Below are positions 10,932-21,265 of a stretch of DNA of 26,271 bases, piece by piece. The notes beneath the pieces were generated by a model. It saw only the letters and a list, made by a program, of their open reading frames with translations. It did no database searches and was not told the origin of the DNA. Positions within the stretch are counted from its first letter, which is position 1. Each line of letters opens with the position of its first letter. The DNA is from Plantago elongata (Eukaryota > Streptophyta > Magnoliopsida > Lamiales > Plantaginaceae): assembly GCA_036897095.1 (NCBI GenBank), contig JAYMSP010002104.1:1-26271 (forward strand), read 5' to 3'. The translations under genes were made by a program, and so were the position numbers.

Positions 10932-11993
10932 TCAATGGCTTCCCACGATCATTCTCTTTGTTTCCATAGAATCTAACCAATTTGATAGACTTGCATCAAC
11001 TGCATTTGATTTTCTCGTGTTTCTGTATGCGAAGGAAGCAGAAATCTTTGCGTTTGACAGTGTGTTTGTCTCTCGTTGTTCTAACACGATATTCTCCTTG
11101 TCTTGCTTCGGTTGAGCTGGTTTAGCTTTTATTGCTTTCCATTGAGAGAGATTTTCAACTGGTTTAAGCACAGAAGATACACGCTGATCAGATTTGTTCT
11201 GTGAAACAAGAAGTAACTCCTGGCTTCTTTCATCAATATCTTGTACTTCCTCATCACTTCCATAGCTATAATCATCTTCATTATTCTCTACATCTTCATC
11301 ATCATCTTCCACAATGTCGTCGAAATCCAACTCCTTTTCCCAGTCCAACTCCTGGTCCTCGCTGTCGTCGTAACTCTCTTCGAAGTTTTGGTATCTGTAA
11401 TTAGCCGGAAAAGACCGGAAACTCGATGATATTGCCTCTGTGTTAAGTTCCCATTTCGTCTCCTCGTCGCCTTCGGATAGATAAGAGCTGATTTCATCCT
11501 CGTAATGGATCGGCTCGTAAGCCTTCACATTCAGATTGAAGCTCACTTTCTTCTTAGTTTTCAATCTTGAAGCTTCTCTTGGCTTCTCTCTACATAGTCA
11601 GAGTCTCACAAAAGTCATCGTAAATTCAACTAAAAAAGCCACAAACTTGTTATTAGTACATAAGAATGTGCCATCATTGGCTTACTTGGGCTTAGAATCT
11701 GAAGAAATGAGGTTTTCAATGGTGTCAAGTTTGCCAGAGACATCAGAATCAAGAGGGACATATCTCAAATGGCTCTACAGAACAAATTTCCATGTTAGAT
11801 ACTTAGATTAGCATAAACAGTTGATGAGTTGACAAGAAATCTGAATATTCTTGATTTAGAGTTTTAGACCAAGAAAAGAACAAGAAAGAAAAATACTTAC
11901 TTGTTCATCTGAGGAAGATACAATACGAGGCTTACGACGTTTTGGGTGCTTGTTCTTCTTCTTGAAGCCAAAGCAGGCAAGAAAGCATCCCAT
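10932..11993 (-). CDS. Acidic unknown protein with MGC lipid-anchor N-terminus
   Basis: Three exons in transcript order, 11993-11901, 11774-11686 and 11589-10932, with GT-AG introns and matching phases, give 279 residues. It belongs to an uncharacterised plant family. The N-terminus MGCFLACF is a strong N-myristoylation (Gly2) plus palmitoylation (Cys3, Cys7) signal, followed by a basic stretch (KKKNKHPKRRKPR). Then come KKKVSFNLNVKAYEPI near residue 70, NYRYQNFEESYDDSEDQEL, a long Asp/Glu-rich region, and the C-terminal motifs VLKPVENLSQWKAIKAK and SLSNWLDSMET. The meiotic protein JASON also begins MGCFFxCF, but I do not claim homology. The ATG at 11993 fits the family; the frame stays open upstream to an ATG at 12182. 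By position it may match Arabidopsis At2g33400 (from memory). Membrane attachment is inferred. Confidence 0.88.
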
Positions 11994-12216
11994 TTGAACA
12001 AACCAAGAAGCAGCAGCTAAAATTAATGAAGTTAACTTAAAGCTCAGTTGTATTATGCATATAAAGACAGATGGAGAATTTAATTTGAATGGATACTTGG
12101 AATTGGCTTTAGCAGATTTTGAAAATAATGACGTTGAGGAAAAGGAGATGTGTAATAATGATATGATCGTACTACTGCTCAATTAAGAGCTAGCTGGATG
12201 GACTACTCACTACTGG

Positions 12217-12234
12217 TGTGGTGGTGGTGGTGGT
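12217..12234. repeat. (GTG)n microsatellite
   Basis: Short GTG run upstream of the minus-strand MGC gene, directly followed by GGTCACGTTTGACTC, which includes a W-box-like TTGAC core. Function is not implied. Confidence 0.7.
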
Positions 12235-12940
12235 CACGTTTGACTCGAGTCCTTTTTTAACAAGTCAAGTGGCTTGAGTTATTTCGCTAGTACCATTTTT
12301 CTTAAACTCGTGTCATCTTTAAAGTTTTGGCTACAATCAAGTAAAATATATCTGTTGGCTTCATTCATAAACATCTCTCTTGATTTGTTCAATTAATTTC
12401 AATCTCTTCTTCAGATTTTCACTTAAATTATGTCATTCGGATTAAGCGGATCACTAATCTCCAAATTGCTAAGTTTTCTGACTTTTGTCCATTCCTTTCT
12501 TTCTCTTAATACTGGATCAATTTATCACATATACTGCACAAATTCATTATCATATTAATAATCAACAACGGACTCCATTTCAAAATAACAATATGCATAT
12601 TGAACTCCTACTAGAAGATTTTACAATTGGAGACGAAAGAACACAAAAATTTAGTTAAGGGGTAGAGATAAGTACTCAAATGTAATATAATTTTTTATTA
12701 ATATATTAATTTAATTTAATTTTAAATTATAATAAAATATACATTATTTAGTAATTACATTAAAATTAATAATGTAGCTATATTAAAAGCAGAAAATTAA
12801 AAGGAAGAAAAATATAAAGAACAAAAAATAGTAAAAAGAAAGAAAACATTAAAAATGATTGTTGCCGTAGGGGTTTGCTAATCAAAATAGCCAACCACTC
12901 GACCACACATTCATACATGTTATATATGAAACATTTTATG

Positions 12941-12981
12941 TATATATATATATATATATACATAAATATATATATATATAT
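12941..12981. repeat. Two TA runs separated by CATAAA
   Basis: A (TA)10 tract at 12941-12960 and a second TA run at 12967-12981. It is a self-complementary AT microsatellite, probably length-variable. Confidence 0.85.
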
Positions 12982-14137
12982 TTTTTTAAAAGAATTTAAT
13001 TTCACCTAAAGAAATTAAGGGGAAACCCAGTGTGGATCCCTCCCTGTTTGACATGCACGCTTTGTTCTTGCCACTACATATATACTACATCTAGCCGTAG
13101 GCAATCATTTCATAGATAATACAAACCACATTCACCATTTAGAAGTTCTACATCATTTAGAAGTTGTATTTCACTAGTTGAAAGAAATGAATGATTGTGT
13201 TGATTTGCTTGCAAAGCTGGGAATCTGAAGCTGAGGGAGTTATGTTCACCTCTGGGAGGAGCCAATGTCGCTTATTATTCACTTAAAAAAATATTACTAA
13301 CACATTATTCTTATAAATTATAATGTATTAATCAGTCGTAATTTATTGTTTCACATGAAAAGAATAAAAATATGTACATATATTATGAATTATCGCGTGC
13401 TCATTTTCACACGCATATATATCTTTTAAATTTTCTAGAAATTCAATGTCCAAAAAAAATTCACTTCTTTATTTAACCTAAAATATATGAATAATAACTA
13501 TAATCTAATTGAGTTGTGAAAAATTGTATTTCATATAGAGTCAGAATTTTATAAAACTTTTAGAGATATTATATTATAGTTTGTATAATAGTGAAAAGAT
13601 AAATGTAATAAGTGTAAGACTATTTAATCATTTTCAATATTATTGAATGGTTTAATGTATATGTTATAATAAATAAATAAAGTAAAGTGATAAAAGGAAG
13701 ATAAAATTTATCTTTATTGCTCCATATCGATTAAAATCGTTATACAACCAGAATACGAAATCCAACCCGTTGTGATTGAATTGGAGTTATAATTACATCT
13801 CAAACACTCCAAAAATCATCAAATTGTAAAATTCCGAAATAGAGTTCGTAAAGAAAGAAAAAGGAAAAGGAAAAATAAAGCAATTTTCCTATTCGTCAAC
13901 ATGATTACCTTAACATAAATATCTACCCCGTATTCTAACGCAATCGTCTTTCCTCTTTGTCCTCTTCTTCTCCTTCATCATCATCAGCCGCTATCGGCTG
14001 TTATGTTCTGTTCTGTACTTTGACACCCAAAACCCTCATCACTCAAATCCGTCTCCACTTCACTCCTTCACTCTTAAACCCTCTTTCTTTCCCCAATCCA
14101 ATCAATTCGAAGCTGTAATTAACAGTTTTGTTTAGAA

Positions 14138-16102
14138 ATGGATTCAGATCAGGGTAAGCTTTTTATCGGAGGTATATCATGGGAGACCAGTGAGGACAAA
14201 TTGACCGAGTATTTCCAGGCCTATGGTGAGGTTCTTCAAACAGTTGTGATGAGAGACAAGCTTACTGGCAAGCCTAGAGGCTTTGGCTTTGTTGTTTTTG
14301 CAGATCCCAACGTTCTCGATCGGGTTCTACAAGATACACATGTCATTGATGGTCGCACCGTAAGAACAATATTTTAGTCATTCATATATGCTGCTGCTAA
14401 CTGTCACTTTTATTTTATGGCTTCTGTCTTCGTGAATTATAATTTGGACTTGATCCAGCTGCTTTCATGCAATTTCTGTTATATTTAGCACACTTTTTTT
14501 TTTTGGTAGCATATTAACTTGTTAATGCCGGTACATTACGGAATTCGGAATACCACTTCACACTAGTGGAAGCTGAATGTAATGTTTACAATGCTTCTTC
14601 TGTGATTGGCTTTCGTTGTGTCTTTTACGTCTCTCGTTGGCAGTTTATCTATAGTCTTCTAAGTTCGTACTTAGTACTTACTCCTGCTCAACGCGTAGAA
14701 TTTTCATTGTATGCTCATTTGCGATATTGATTTGTAGTCTTATGCGTGGCTATACATTCATTTTGTATAAGATCAGGTGTCCTTGTGAATTGTGATTTTA
14801 TGATTTGCAGCATTAGGCAATGGCTTTAGATTTTATTTTGCTTACATTATTGTGTTCTTATGCTTGAAATCTATGGATTTCCTTGTTAAGCTGTCACTTC
14901 TTTTAGCATTTGTACTTTTTTTAAAAAAGTTTTTTCTCCCTTGATAGAATTACTGATTTATGCCTATCTTAATGTGGCTGCATATGTTTTTGGTATTTTA
15001 CCATCTCGTTGGACAGTGAATGATTTATATCTTTCCCGTGTAGGTCGAGGCTAAAAGAGCTTTATCAAGAGAGGAGCAACAAGTTTCAAAAGTTGGAAAT
15101 CCTGGTGGTGGAAGAAACTTTGGAGGTGGTGGAAACACCAGGACCAAGAAGATCTTTGTTGGAGGTCTGCCGCAAACCATAAATGAGGAAGGGTTCCGTC
15201 AGTATTTCGAAACTTATGGCATGGTAACTGATGTAGTAATAATGTATGACCAGCAAACCAGTCGACCTCGTGGATTTGGGTTTATTTCTTTTGATTCCGA
15301 GGATGCAGTAGACAGGGTTTTGCATAAAACATTCCATGATTTAAATGGTAAGCAAGTGGAGGTGAAGCGTGCTCTTCCGAAGGATGCCAATCCTGGCGGA
15401 GGAGGCCGTTCTATGGGTGGTGGGACTGGTAGTGGAGGTTATCAAGGTTATGGGTCTTCTGCTGGAAATTCCAACTCATATGACAATCGAATGGAGTCCA
15501 GTAGGTACATGCAGCAACAAAATGCTGCCGGTGGCTATCCTTTTGGTTCTTCTGGGTATGGATATGGCACAGGTAACAGTGGAATGGGTTACGGCTATGG
15601 AGGTTATGGCGGTGTAAACCCCGCAGGTTATGGAAATCCTAATGCTCCTACTGCTGGATACAGTGGCGTACCTCCTAATGGTCCAAGAGGTTCGTGGGGA
15701 TCACAAGCCCCTTCCGGATATGGATATGGGAGTTCTCAGTGGGGTGCTCCTAGTGGTCCTGGCAGTGCTGGAGCTGCCACTGGTCAATCTCCAGCATCTG
15801 GATATGGTAATCAGGGTTATGGCTATGGTGGGTATGGTGGTAATGATGGAGGTTATGGGGCTCTTGGTGGACGTGCTGGAAGCGGAGGCCCAAATGGTAG
15901 TGCTCCTGGAGAGGTAAAAGCTGCTGCAGGAAGTTACATGGGAGGTGGTTATGGTGAAGGAAATGGTAACTCAGGCTATGGAAATCTGGGATGGCGATCT
16001 GATCCGTCACAAGCTACTGGTAACTATGCGCCTCAATCAGGTGGACAACATGGTGGCCAAGTTGGGTATGGAGGTGGCTATGGTCGGGCTCAGCAACAAT
16101 AA
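14138..16102 (+). CDS. RBGD4-like: Two-RRM glycine/tyrosine-rich hnRNP, tandem copy A
   Basis: Two exons (14138-14359 and 15044-16102) give 426 residues. It is a nuclear/cytoplasmic RNA-binding protein of the Arabidopsis hnRNP1/RBGD2-RBGD4 class, with A2/B1-like architecture. RRM1 has RNP2 LFIGGI (residues 8-13) and RNP1 RGFGFVVF (47-54). A linker KRALSREEQQ is followed by RRM2 with IFVGGL (111-116) and RGFGFISF (150-157), ending at VEVKRALPKDAN. The rest is a low-complexity Gly/Tyr/Ser/Asn tail with many GYGYG repeats and an SGYGYGSSQWG block. Such tails drive condensate formation; RBGD2/4 are reported to form heat-induced granules. The single phase-0 intron (684 bp) follows DGRT. A copy-specific insert (EVKAAAGS, near 15911-15934) adds the charged pair Glu/Lys. 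The protein ends in GRAQQQ. Copy B lies 5,145 bp downstream. No lesion was seen. Confidence 0.96.
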
Positions 16103-17090
16103 TTCAATGTTTTGGGAAGCAGGAGATACATATCCATTTCTGGTCTAGGGAGGTGGCTCTTCAAGATGTCATCTGCACTATTGGACTGGTTGGATTGCAT
16201 TAGTTTGTTATACTATTTGAGTTTGCCGTACTTTACTTTTCTAGTTCTTAATAAGTCATACTTGAGGATTTAGTTTAGTTTTCATTCTCTGCTTAATACT
16301 GTAGTACTAAATTCAGCTTGCTCATAGCTAGTCTACTAGCTGTTTTGGATTGTGTGTATGTTAGTTTGTGAGATATTTTTGCTGGTGTTAAAGTTTACTT
16401 GAGTATTGCAGGAGATAAACTTTTTGGCATGTCTGCTATTCCAGTTTGTTGCAGGAAACCTTTTTTATGGAGTTAGTTTTCTATGCCAACGCTTATATGA
16501 TTAAAACTACTTGAAGTCTTGAATTTGCTGGTGATATGTATATTATGTCTCTATAGCTAGATGCCTGAGCATCATTAGACTTCATGAATAGAATTGGAGG
16601 GGCGTTGTATTATAGTGTCCAGGTTTTACCCGTTATTGGCTAGTAGTCGTCTAAGCAGTATTTGAACCACTGTTTCATCTGCATACTTTCCCTGCAGAAG
16701 TTTAAAATTACCTAGCACCCTTACTAGGTGATAAACATAGGCGTAATGGGTAGAGTAAACATAGACATAATGGTTAAAGTAAATATAGGCGTAATGAGTA
16801 GAGGTAACCATAGTGGTAACTAAATTTTGGCAATGGCATAACCTTTCCACTGTATTTGGCCTTTGTGTTGTACAGGCATGGACTTCTCGCATGCTAATGC
16901 TGGTCGAGTGTTCAGTCAAAGCCAAACACAGGCATAGTACAGGTGTATATGTTTGACGTGGAATTGCACTGTGGAGATGTGGCTGTGGCTGGCTTGACAT
17001 GATGCATTCATTTCCTTGAAACCGGGTCATGCCAAATCAGACCTTCAGGCTTTTCCAGTTGCAATCGCCCAATCTTCATTGAGGTTTTCT
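16103..17090 (+). promoter_or_regulatory. 3' UTR/downstream region of hnRNP copy A, conserved with copy B
   Basis: Noncoding DNA that aligns in blocks with 21266-22290 behind copy B. The blocks are a GGTGGCTCTT...GGACTGGTTGG segment at 16150-16192, a small hairpin AGCTAG-TCTA-CTAGCT at 16326-16341, and a 19-base identity GGCCTTTGTGTTGTACAGG at 16858-16876. Looser similarity continues to about 17090. The first blocks are probably 3' UTR; the last resembles a 3' splice site. Confidence 0.65.
16732..16820. repeat. 24-bp minisatellite, about 3.6 copies
   Basis: Units at 16732-16755, 16756-16779 and 16780-16803 follow the pattern TAAACATAGGCGTAATGGGT plus AGAG, with a partial fourth to 16820. The equivalent DNA behind hnRNP copy B (about 21990-22022) has roughly one unit-like stretch, so the array probably expanded after duplication. 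Confidence 0.88.
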
Positions 17091-18230
17091 CGTTGAATGA
17101 TGAATCTCTGCCAATGACTGTTGGTGTCAGTGATCAAATTTTGAAGATACTGAGTCACGAATTTCTTTTAAATCTGTCTGTTGGTATGTGTTACTGTGGA
17201 ATTGAGAAGAAATTAGTCTTTTTTAAGTTTCTCGACGCCTTGAGCAACTACCATAGACTGGAGTAGGTAAATTATTGGTATTAATTAGTGATGTTGTTCT
17301 GCGAGAAGAAAACATTCCGTATTGTTTTATCCACTATATCAGTACGTTACCATTGCTGGAGTATTAATAACTGCAGTAATTCCCCGAGATTTAAATACTG
17401 TTCCACTAGATCACAATTCCTACGAGATGCCCCTCCTGTTTACTTTCTTTTTTAGCACAAAGGGAGAACCTGATTGATATACATCTTTCCCCATGACAAT
17501 GTTTCTTGCCATCTTATGTTGAACTGATTTCTGAGTTGATTGTACATTGTTGTTATCTGATATTGAGCTTGCTTTTCTGTTCCAAGTGCAAATTGACATG
17601 TTTGAATTATGCCAGTATGGTGTAATTTTCGATCTGCTTGTAGATAGTATACAACTCTGATCTCGAATTTACTCAATTGTTAGTGTTTGCCCTAATATTG
17701 TGTCCTCAGAAGTGAACACAGGTCTCGGGAGGCCCTGTTTGATGGACCTGGTGATCATTTGTGAAAAGTGATGTAGATGCCTTCAATTTACGCAATGAGA
17801 CGTGTAGGGTAATAACAATTTAAAGTCAATATGGCCACTATTTCATCTGGGTCCGGTTCAGAGAGATGACCTTCAGTTTTGATCCAATTTCCAACCATCT
17901 TGGAAAATGAGTGACACTGGTCTTTGTTTCAATGAATAGAGTACGTAAAATCCTATCTGGATTGGACTGAACCGGATTGCCGATCATATTAAAGTCAGAA
18001 TCAACAAAGAAATCAAAATTCAAAATCAAATTATAATTTTTAATATACAAAACTCTAAATCAATCAAATATTTAAGATTTGTATATTGAAGTTGGTGACA
18101 CTAATTTTTATATATCTTTCATATTTCACAAATCACAATATTAAAATACAAATACCAAAATACCTTATAAGTTTAGTTGCTCAAAAAGATTAAGTACAAA
18201 TTTGATATCCTAGAATGAACTATTTTATAT
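17091..18230. other. Intergenic spacer between the tandem hnRNP genes
   Basis: No coding region, RNA gene or intact mobile element was supported. From about 17990 the DNA turns AT-rich. A short inverted motif (CCGGTTCAG near 17853 and CTGAACCGG near 17968) is present but too short to call. Confidence 0.55.
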
Positions 18231-18352
18231 GACGATCCGATCACTAATGTGTTCAGACAAAGTCCTTTGAACTGACGAGGTTACTAATGACTATTTCATA
18301 AACACCTCGTTGATGTAATTTAGTCTGCACAAGTTTACGTTTAGAATTACCC
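18231..18352. repeat. Dispersed repeat, copy R1
   Basis: Starts GACGATCCGATCACTAATGTG and ends TTTAGAATTACCC. A related copy in the same orientation lies at 18887-19029, with similar blocks (GATCCGA, CTAATGTG, ACGGGGT/ACGAGGT, TTTCA, TCGTTGAT, TTTAGAATTACCC). Family unidentified. Confidence 0.6.
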
Positions 18353-18466
18353 AATATGCCTCATAATAAAAGAGTGATAGTCTATATAGTATCATTTATC
18401 CCAATTACAATTTGACACCTTAAATCCTCGACGTACTCATCAAACTTTTTATGTAGTTACAAAGTG

Positions 18467-18763
18467 GCTATTTGGTATAGAATTGTAGTTGAATCCGTTT
18501 GAACAGCTGAGAATTGATGAATAGTGACTAAATTGTAGTTGAGTTGTTAACATTAGTGCTTGAATATAATTGTAATTGTAAATGGTATTATGGGTTGAAA
18601 ACTGAGTGAAAATTGAATTGTATTTTGAATTTAATGAGAATTGAGTTGTAATTGAATCCTAAATAAATAAATAAATAAATAAATACGCAATTCAAATTGC
18701 ATGTTAAACACAAATCGGACTCGTCTCAATTATAATTGAATTGTAATTCTAAACCAAACAGGC
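18467..18763. mobile_element. hAT-like MITE, 297 bp
   Basis: The ends are imperfect terminal inverted repeats of about 28 bp. The left starts GCTATTTGGTATAGAATTG and the reverse complement of the right starts GCCTGTTTGGTTTAGAATT. The flanks ACAAAGTG (18459-18466) and ATAATGTG (18764-18771) agree at 6 of 8 bases, consistent with a decayed 8-bp hAT target-site duplication. There is no coding capacity; the interior is rich in TTGTAATTGAAT-type motifs and contains an AAAT microsatellite. Confidence 0.72.
18661..18684. repeat. (AAAT)6 microsatellite
   Basis: Six perfect AAAT units inside the MITE; likely length-polymorphic. Confidence 0.9.
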
Positions 18764-18886
18764 ATAATGTGTCTTGAGGTCAACCATCCGTATAAAATTC
18801 TAGAGGTGGCTCCCACAGCCCATACATTAAAACACTTTAACACTAGTTCCTACAATTTCAAACAATACTGCTTTCATATAGTTTAT

Positions 18887-19029
18887 AATGATCCGACTGC
18901 TAATGTGCAACAATCAAACTCATTGCACTAACGGGGTCACTCATGAATGTTTCACACACATTTCGTTCGTTGATATGATATTGTTCGTTTTGGGTGTGAG
19001 TCCATACTAATATACTTTTAGAATTACCC
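18887..19029. repeat. Dispersed repeat, copy R2
   Basis: Second copy of the R1 repeat (18231-18352), longer, in the same orientation, ending in the same TTTTAGAATTACCC. It lies about 250 bp upstream of the copy B start codon, so it sits in or next to that promoter. Copy A has no counterpart at the equivalent place. Confidence 0.6.
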
Positions 19030-19282
19030 GAACAAAATATCATGTACTATAGGAGATTTGTTATCGACGTACAAGCTAATTACATATTTACCCCTACGAT
19101 CCCAAAATTCCCCAAGTTGAAATTGAATCGCAGCCATTCAATAAAACACATCGCATATGAGCAGGTGAACTCTGTGGTCTGTTTAGTACTAGTTCACTTT
19201 CCTCTTTGCCTCCTTGAGCCGCATACACACGCACGGCTGTAATCTCCCAAACCCTCGTTGCTCTTTCTCTCAAATCCATCCA

Positions 19283-21265
19283 ATGGATTCAGATCAGGGC
19301 AAGCTCTTTATCGGTGGGATATCATGGGAGACATCCGAGGAGAAATTGACCGAGTATTTCCAGGCCTATGGAGATGTTCTGCAGACTGTCGTCATGAGAG
19401 ACAAGCTCACTGGCAAACCTAGAGGCTTTGGCTTCGTTGTTTTTGCAGATCCGGCCGTTCTCGACAAGGTTCTGCAGGATACTCATGTTATTGATGGACG
19501 AACGGTATACGATTTGCTCTTTTGCCTTTTTTGTCGTTTCAATTTGGGGCTTTTGGTCTAATCTCGGCTTTATTGTAATTAGTGTTTGTTTTTATGGTTT
19601 AGGCTATTGGCTTTAGCTGTAATGTTTTCAATTTCTACTGTTCTATAGCATCTCTATCTTTTCTGGACCGTGTTGTATCTTGTTTGATGTCTTTGTATGT
19701 ATTCTGCGTAAATGAGTGTGCTAATTCGGTGCTACATATTCCATTTTTCAATGTATGGTGCAATTGATCTGTAAACTGCATGTAATTAAAAAATAAATAA
19801 CATATGTATACCCTGGTATGTGAGCTTTATGTTGATTTGTTCGGGGAAGCCATTGATTTTGTTTACGGCCATTGAACATTGGAATATATGGTGGATGTGT
19901 TATTTGATGAGTTAATGGCATTGCATAGAATGTTAGCATCATTTTGCTGACTTAATTCTTACAATTGTTTGATTTGTTCTTTTTCTGTGGGTGCTCTTTG
20001 TGAATAGGGAATTGATAGCATCTGAACTGGTCTATTAGGTTTTTAGCCGTCTACCTACGGCCTTATGATGTAATTCATATGCTGTGTACTTCATAACCTG
20101 TAGTTGGATATAATTAAGGTAGCCTGCAACAAGTGTTGTATACTAAATTGCAGATGCTGGAGACAAATAATGTAATGACTGAAAGATCTGATATGTTATA
20201 TTCCTTTCAATATGTATTTTTTCGTAGGTTGAGGCTAAAAGAGCTTTGTCAAGAGAGGAGCAACAAGTTTCTAAAGTCGGAAACCCTGGTGGTGGAAGGA
20301 GCTTTGGCAGTGGTGGAAACACCAAGACCAAAAAGATATTTGTTGGTGGTTTGCCACCAACTGTTGATGAGGAGGGCTTTCGTCAGTATTTTGAAGCTTA
20401 TGGGATGGTAACTGATGTGGTAATTATGTATGACCAGCAAACCAATCGTCCTCGTGGATTTGGGTTCATCTCTTTTGATTCTGAGGATGCAGTAGATAGG
20501 GTTTTACACAAGACATTCCACGATTTAAATGGTAAGCAAGTTGAGGTAAAGCGTGCTCTTCCTAAAGATGCTAATTCTGGTGGAGGAGGCCGCTCAATGG
20601 GTGGTGGAGGTTATCAAGGATATGGGTCTTCTGGTGGTAATGCAAGCTCATATGATGGCCGAGGGGAACCCAATAGGTACATGCAGCAACAAAGTGCTGG
20701 TGGTGGCTATCCATCTTATGGTTCATCTGGGTATGGCTATGGCACTGGGAACAGTGGCATGGGATATGGCTATGGGAGCTATGGTGCTATGAATCCAGGA
20801 GGGTATGGAAATCCTAATGCTCCTACTGCTGGATATGGTGGTGTTCCTGCTAATGCTCCAAGAGGTACATGGGGTTCACAAGCCCCTTCTGGATATGGTT
20901 ACGGTAGCTCCCAATGGGGTACTCCTAGCGGTGTCAGTGCTGGTGCTGCTACTGGTCAATCTCCAACCGCCAATGCTGGATACGGTAATCAGGCTTATGG
21001 GTATGGTGGAAATGATGGAGGTTATGGAAACCAAGCAGCATATGGGGCTGTTGGTGGGCGTGCCGGAACTGGAGCCCCTAATGGTAATGCTTCAGGAGGT
21101 TATATGGGAGGTGGTTATGGTGATGGAAGCGGTAATTCAGGCTACGGTACTTCAGGATGGCAGACTGACCCTTCACAGGCTGGTGGTAACTATGCCCCAC
21201 AATCAGGCGGACCTCAAGGTGGCCAAGTGGGATATGGAGGTGGATATGGTAGTGGTTCAACTTGA
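19283..21265 (+). CDS. RBGD4-like: Two-RRM glycine/tyrosine-rich hnRNP, tandem copy B
   Basis: Exons 19283-19504 and 20228-21265 give 419 residues, close kin to copy A. The first exon is the same length (74 codons) and the phase-0 intron (723 bp) is at the identical site. RRM1 keeps LFIGGI and RGFGFVVF; RRM2 keeps IFVGGL and RGFGFISF. Differences from A include Glu20 for Asp, Asp31 for Glu, PPTVDEEGF for PQTINEEGF, a second GYGNQ block (GGYGNQAAYGAVGGR), loss of the EVKAAAGS insert, and a C-terminus of GYGSGST rather than GRAQQQ. The RRMs are conserved while the tail has drifted in small Gly/Asn-rich steps, as expected for a disordered region. The upstream DNA differs from copy A and carries a dispersed repeat, so regulation may differ. 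No disabling change was seen. Confidence 0.96.

Larger units (their letters stand above)
11994..14137. other. AT-rich intergenic region between divergent genes
   Basis: About 2.1 kb between the minus-strand MGC gene and the first hnRNP gene, so it contains both promoters. DNA at 13930-14130 is pyrimidine-rich with CT/TC runs, as expected for the 5' UTR of a highly expressed plant hnRNP gene. The middle (12650-13900) is strongly AT-rich. No gene or clear transposon was recognised. Confidence 0.55.

Noticed and set aside
12600..13900. AT-rich stretch as a possible matrix-attachment region or transposon
   Set aside because: Base composition alone is not evidence, and no terminal repeats or target duplications were found.
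15369..15917. Methionine/valine-rich frames overlapping the hnRNP tail (also 20553-21335 in copy B)
   Set aside because: These are out-of-frame readings of the glycine-rich GGT/GGA codons of the real gene.
16626..17030. 134-codon minus-strand frame behind hnRNP copy A
   Set aside because: It runs across the 24-bp minisatellite, which explains its length. The matching DNA behind copy B does not preserve the protein.
17853..17980. Inverted CCGGTTCAG / CTGAACCGG motif about 110 bp apart
   Set aside because: Arms of nine bases, with no target duplication and no extension beyond the core; chance is likely.
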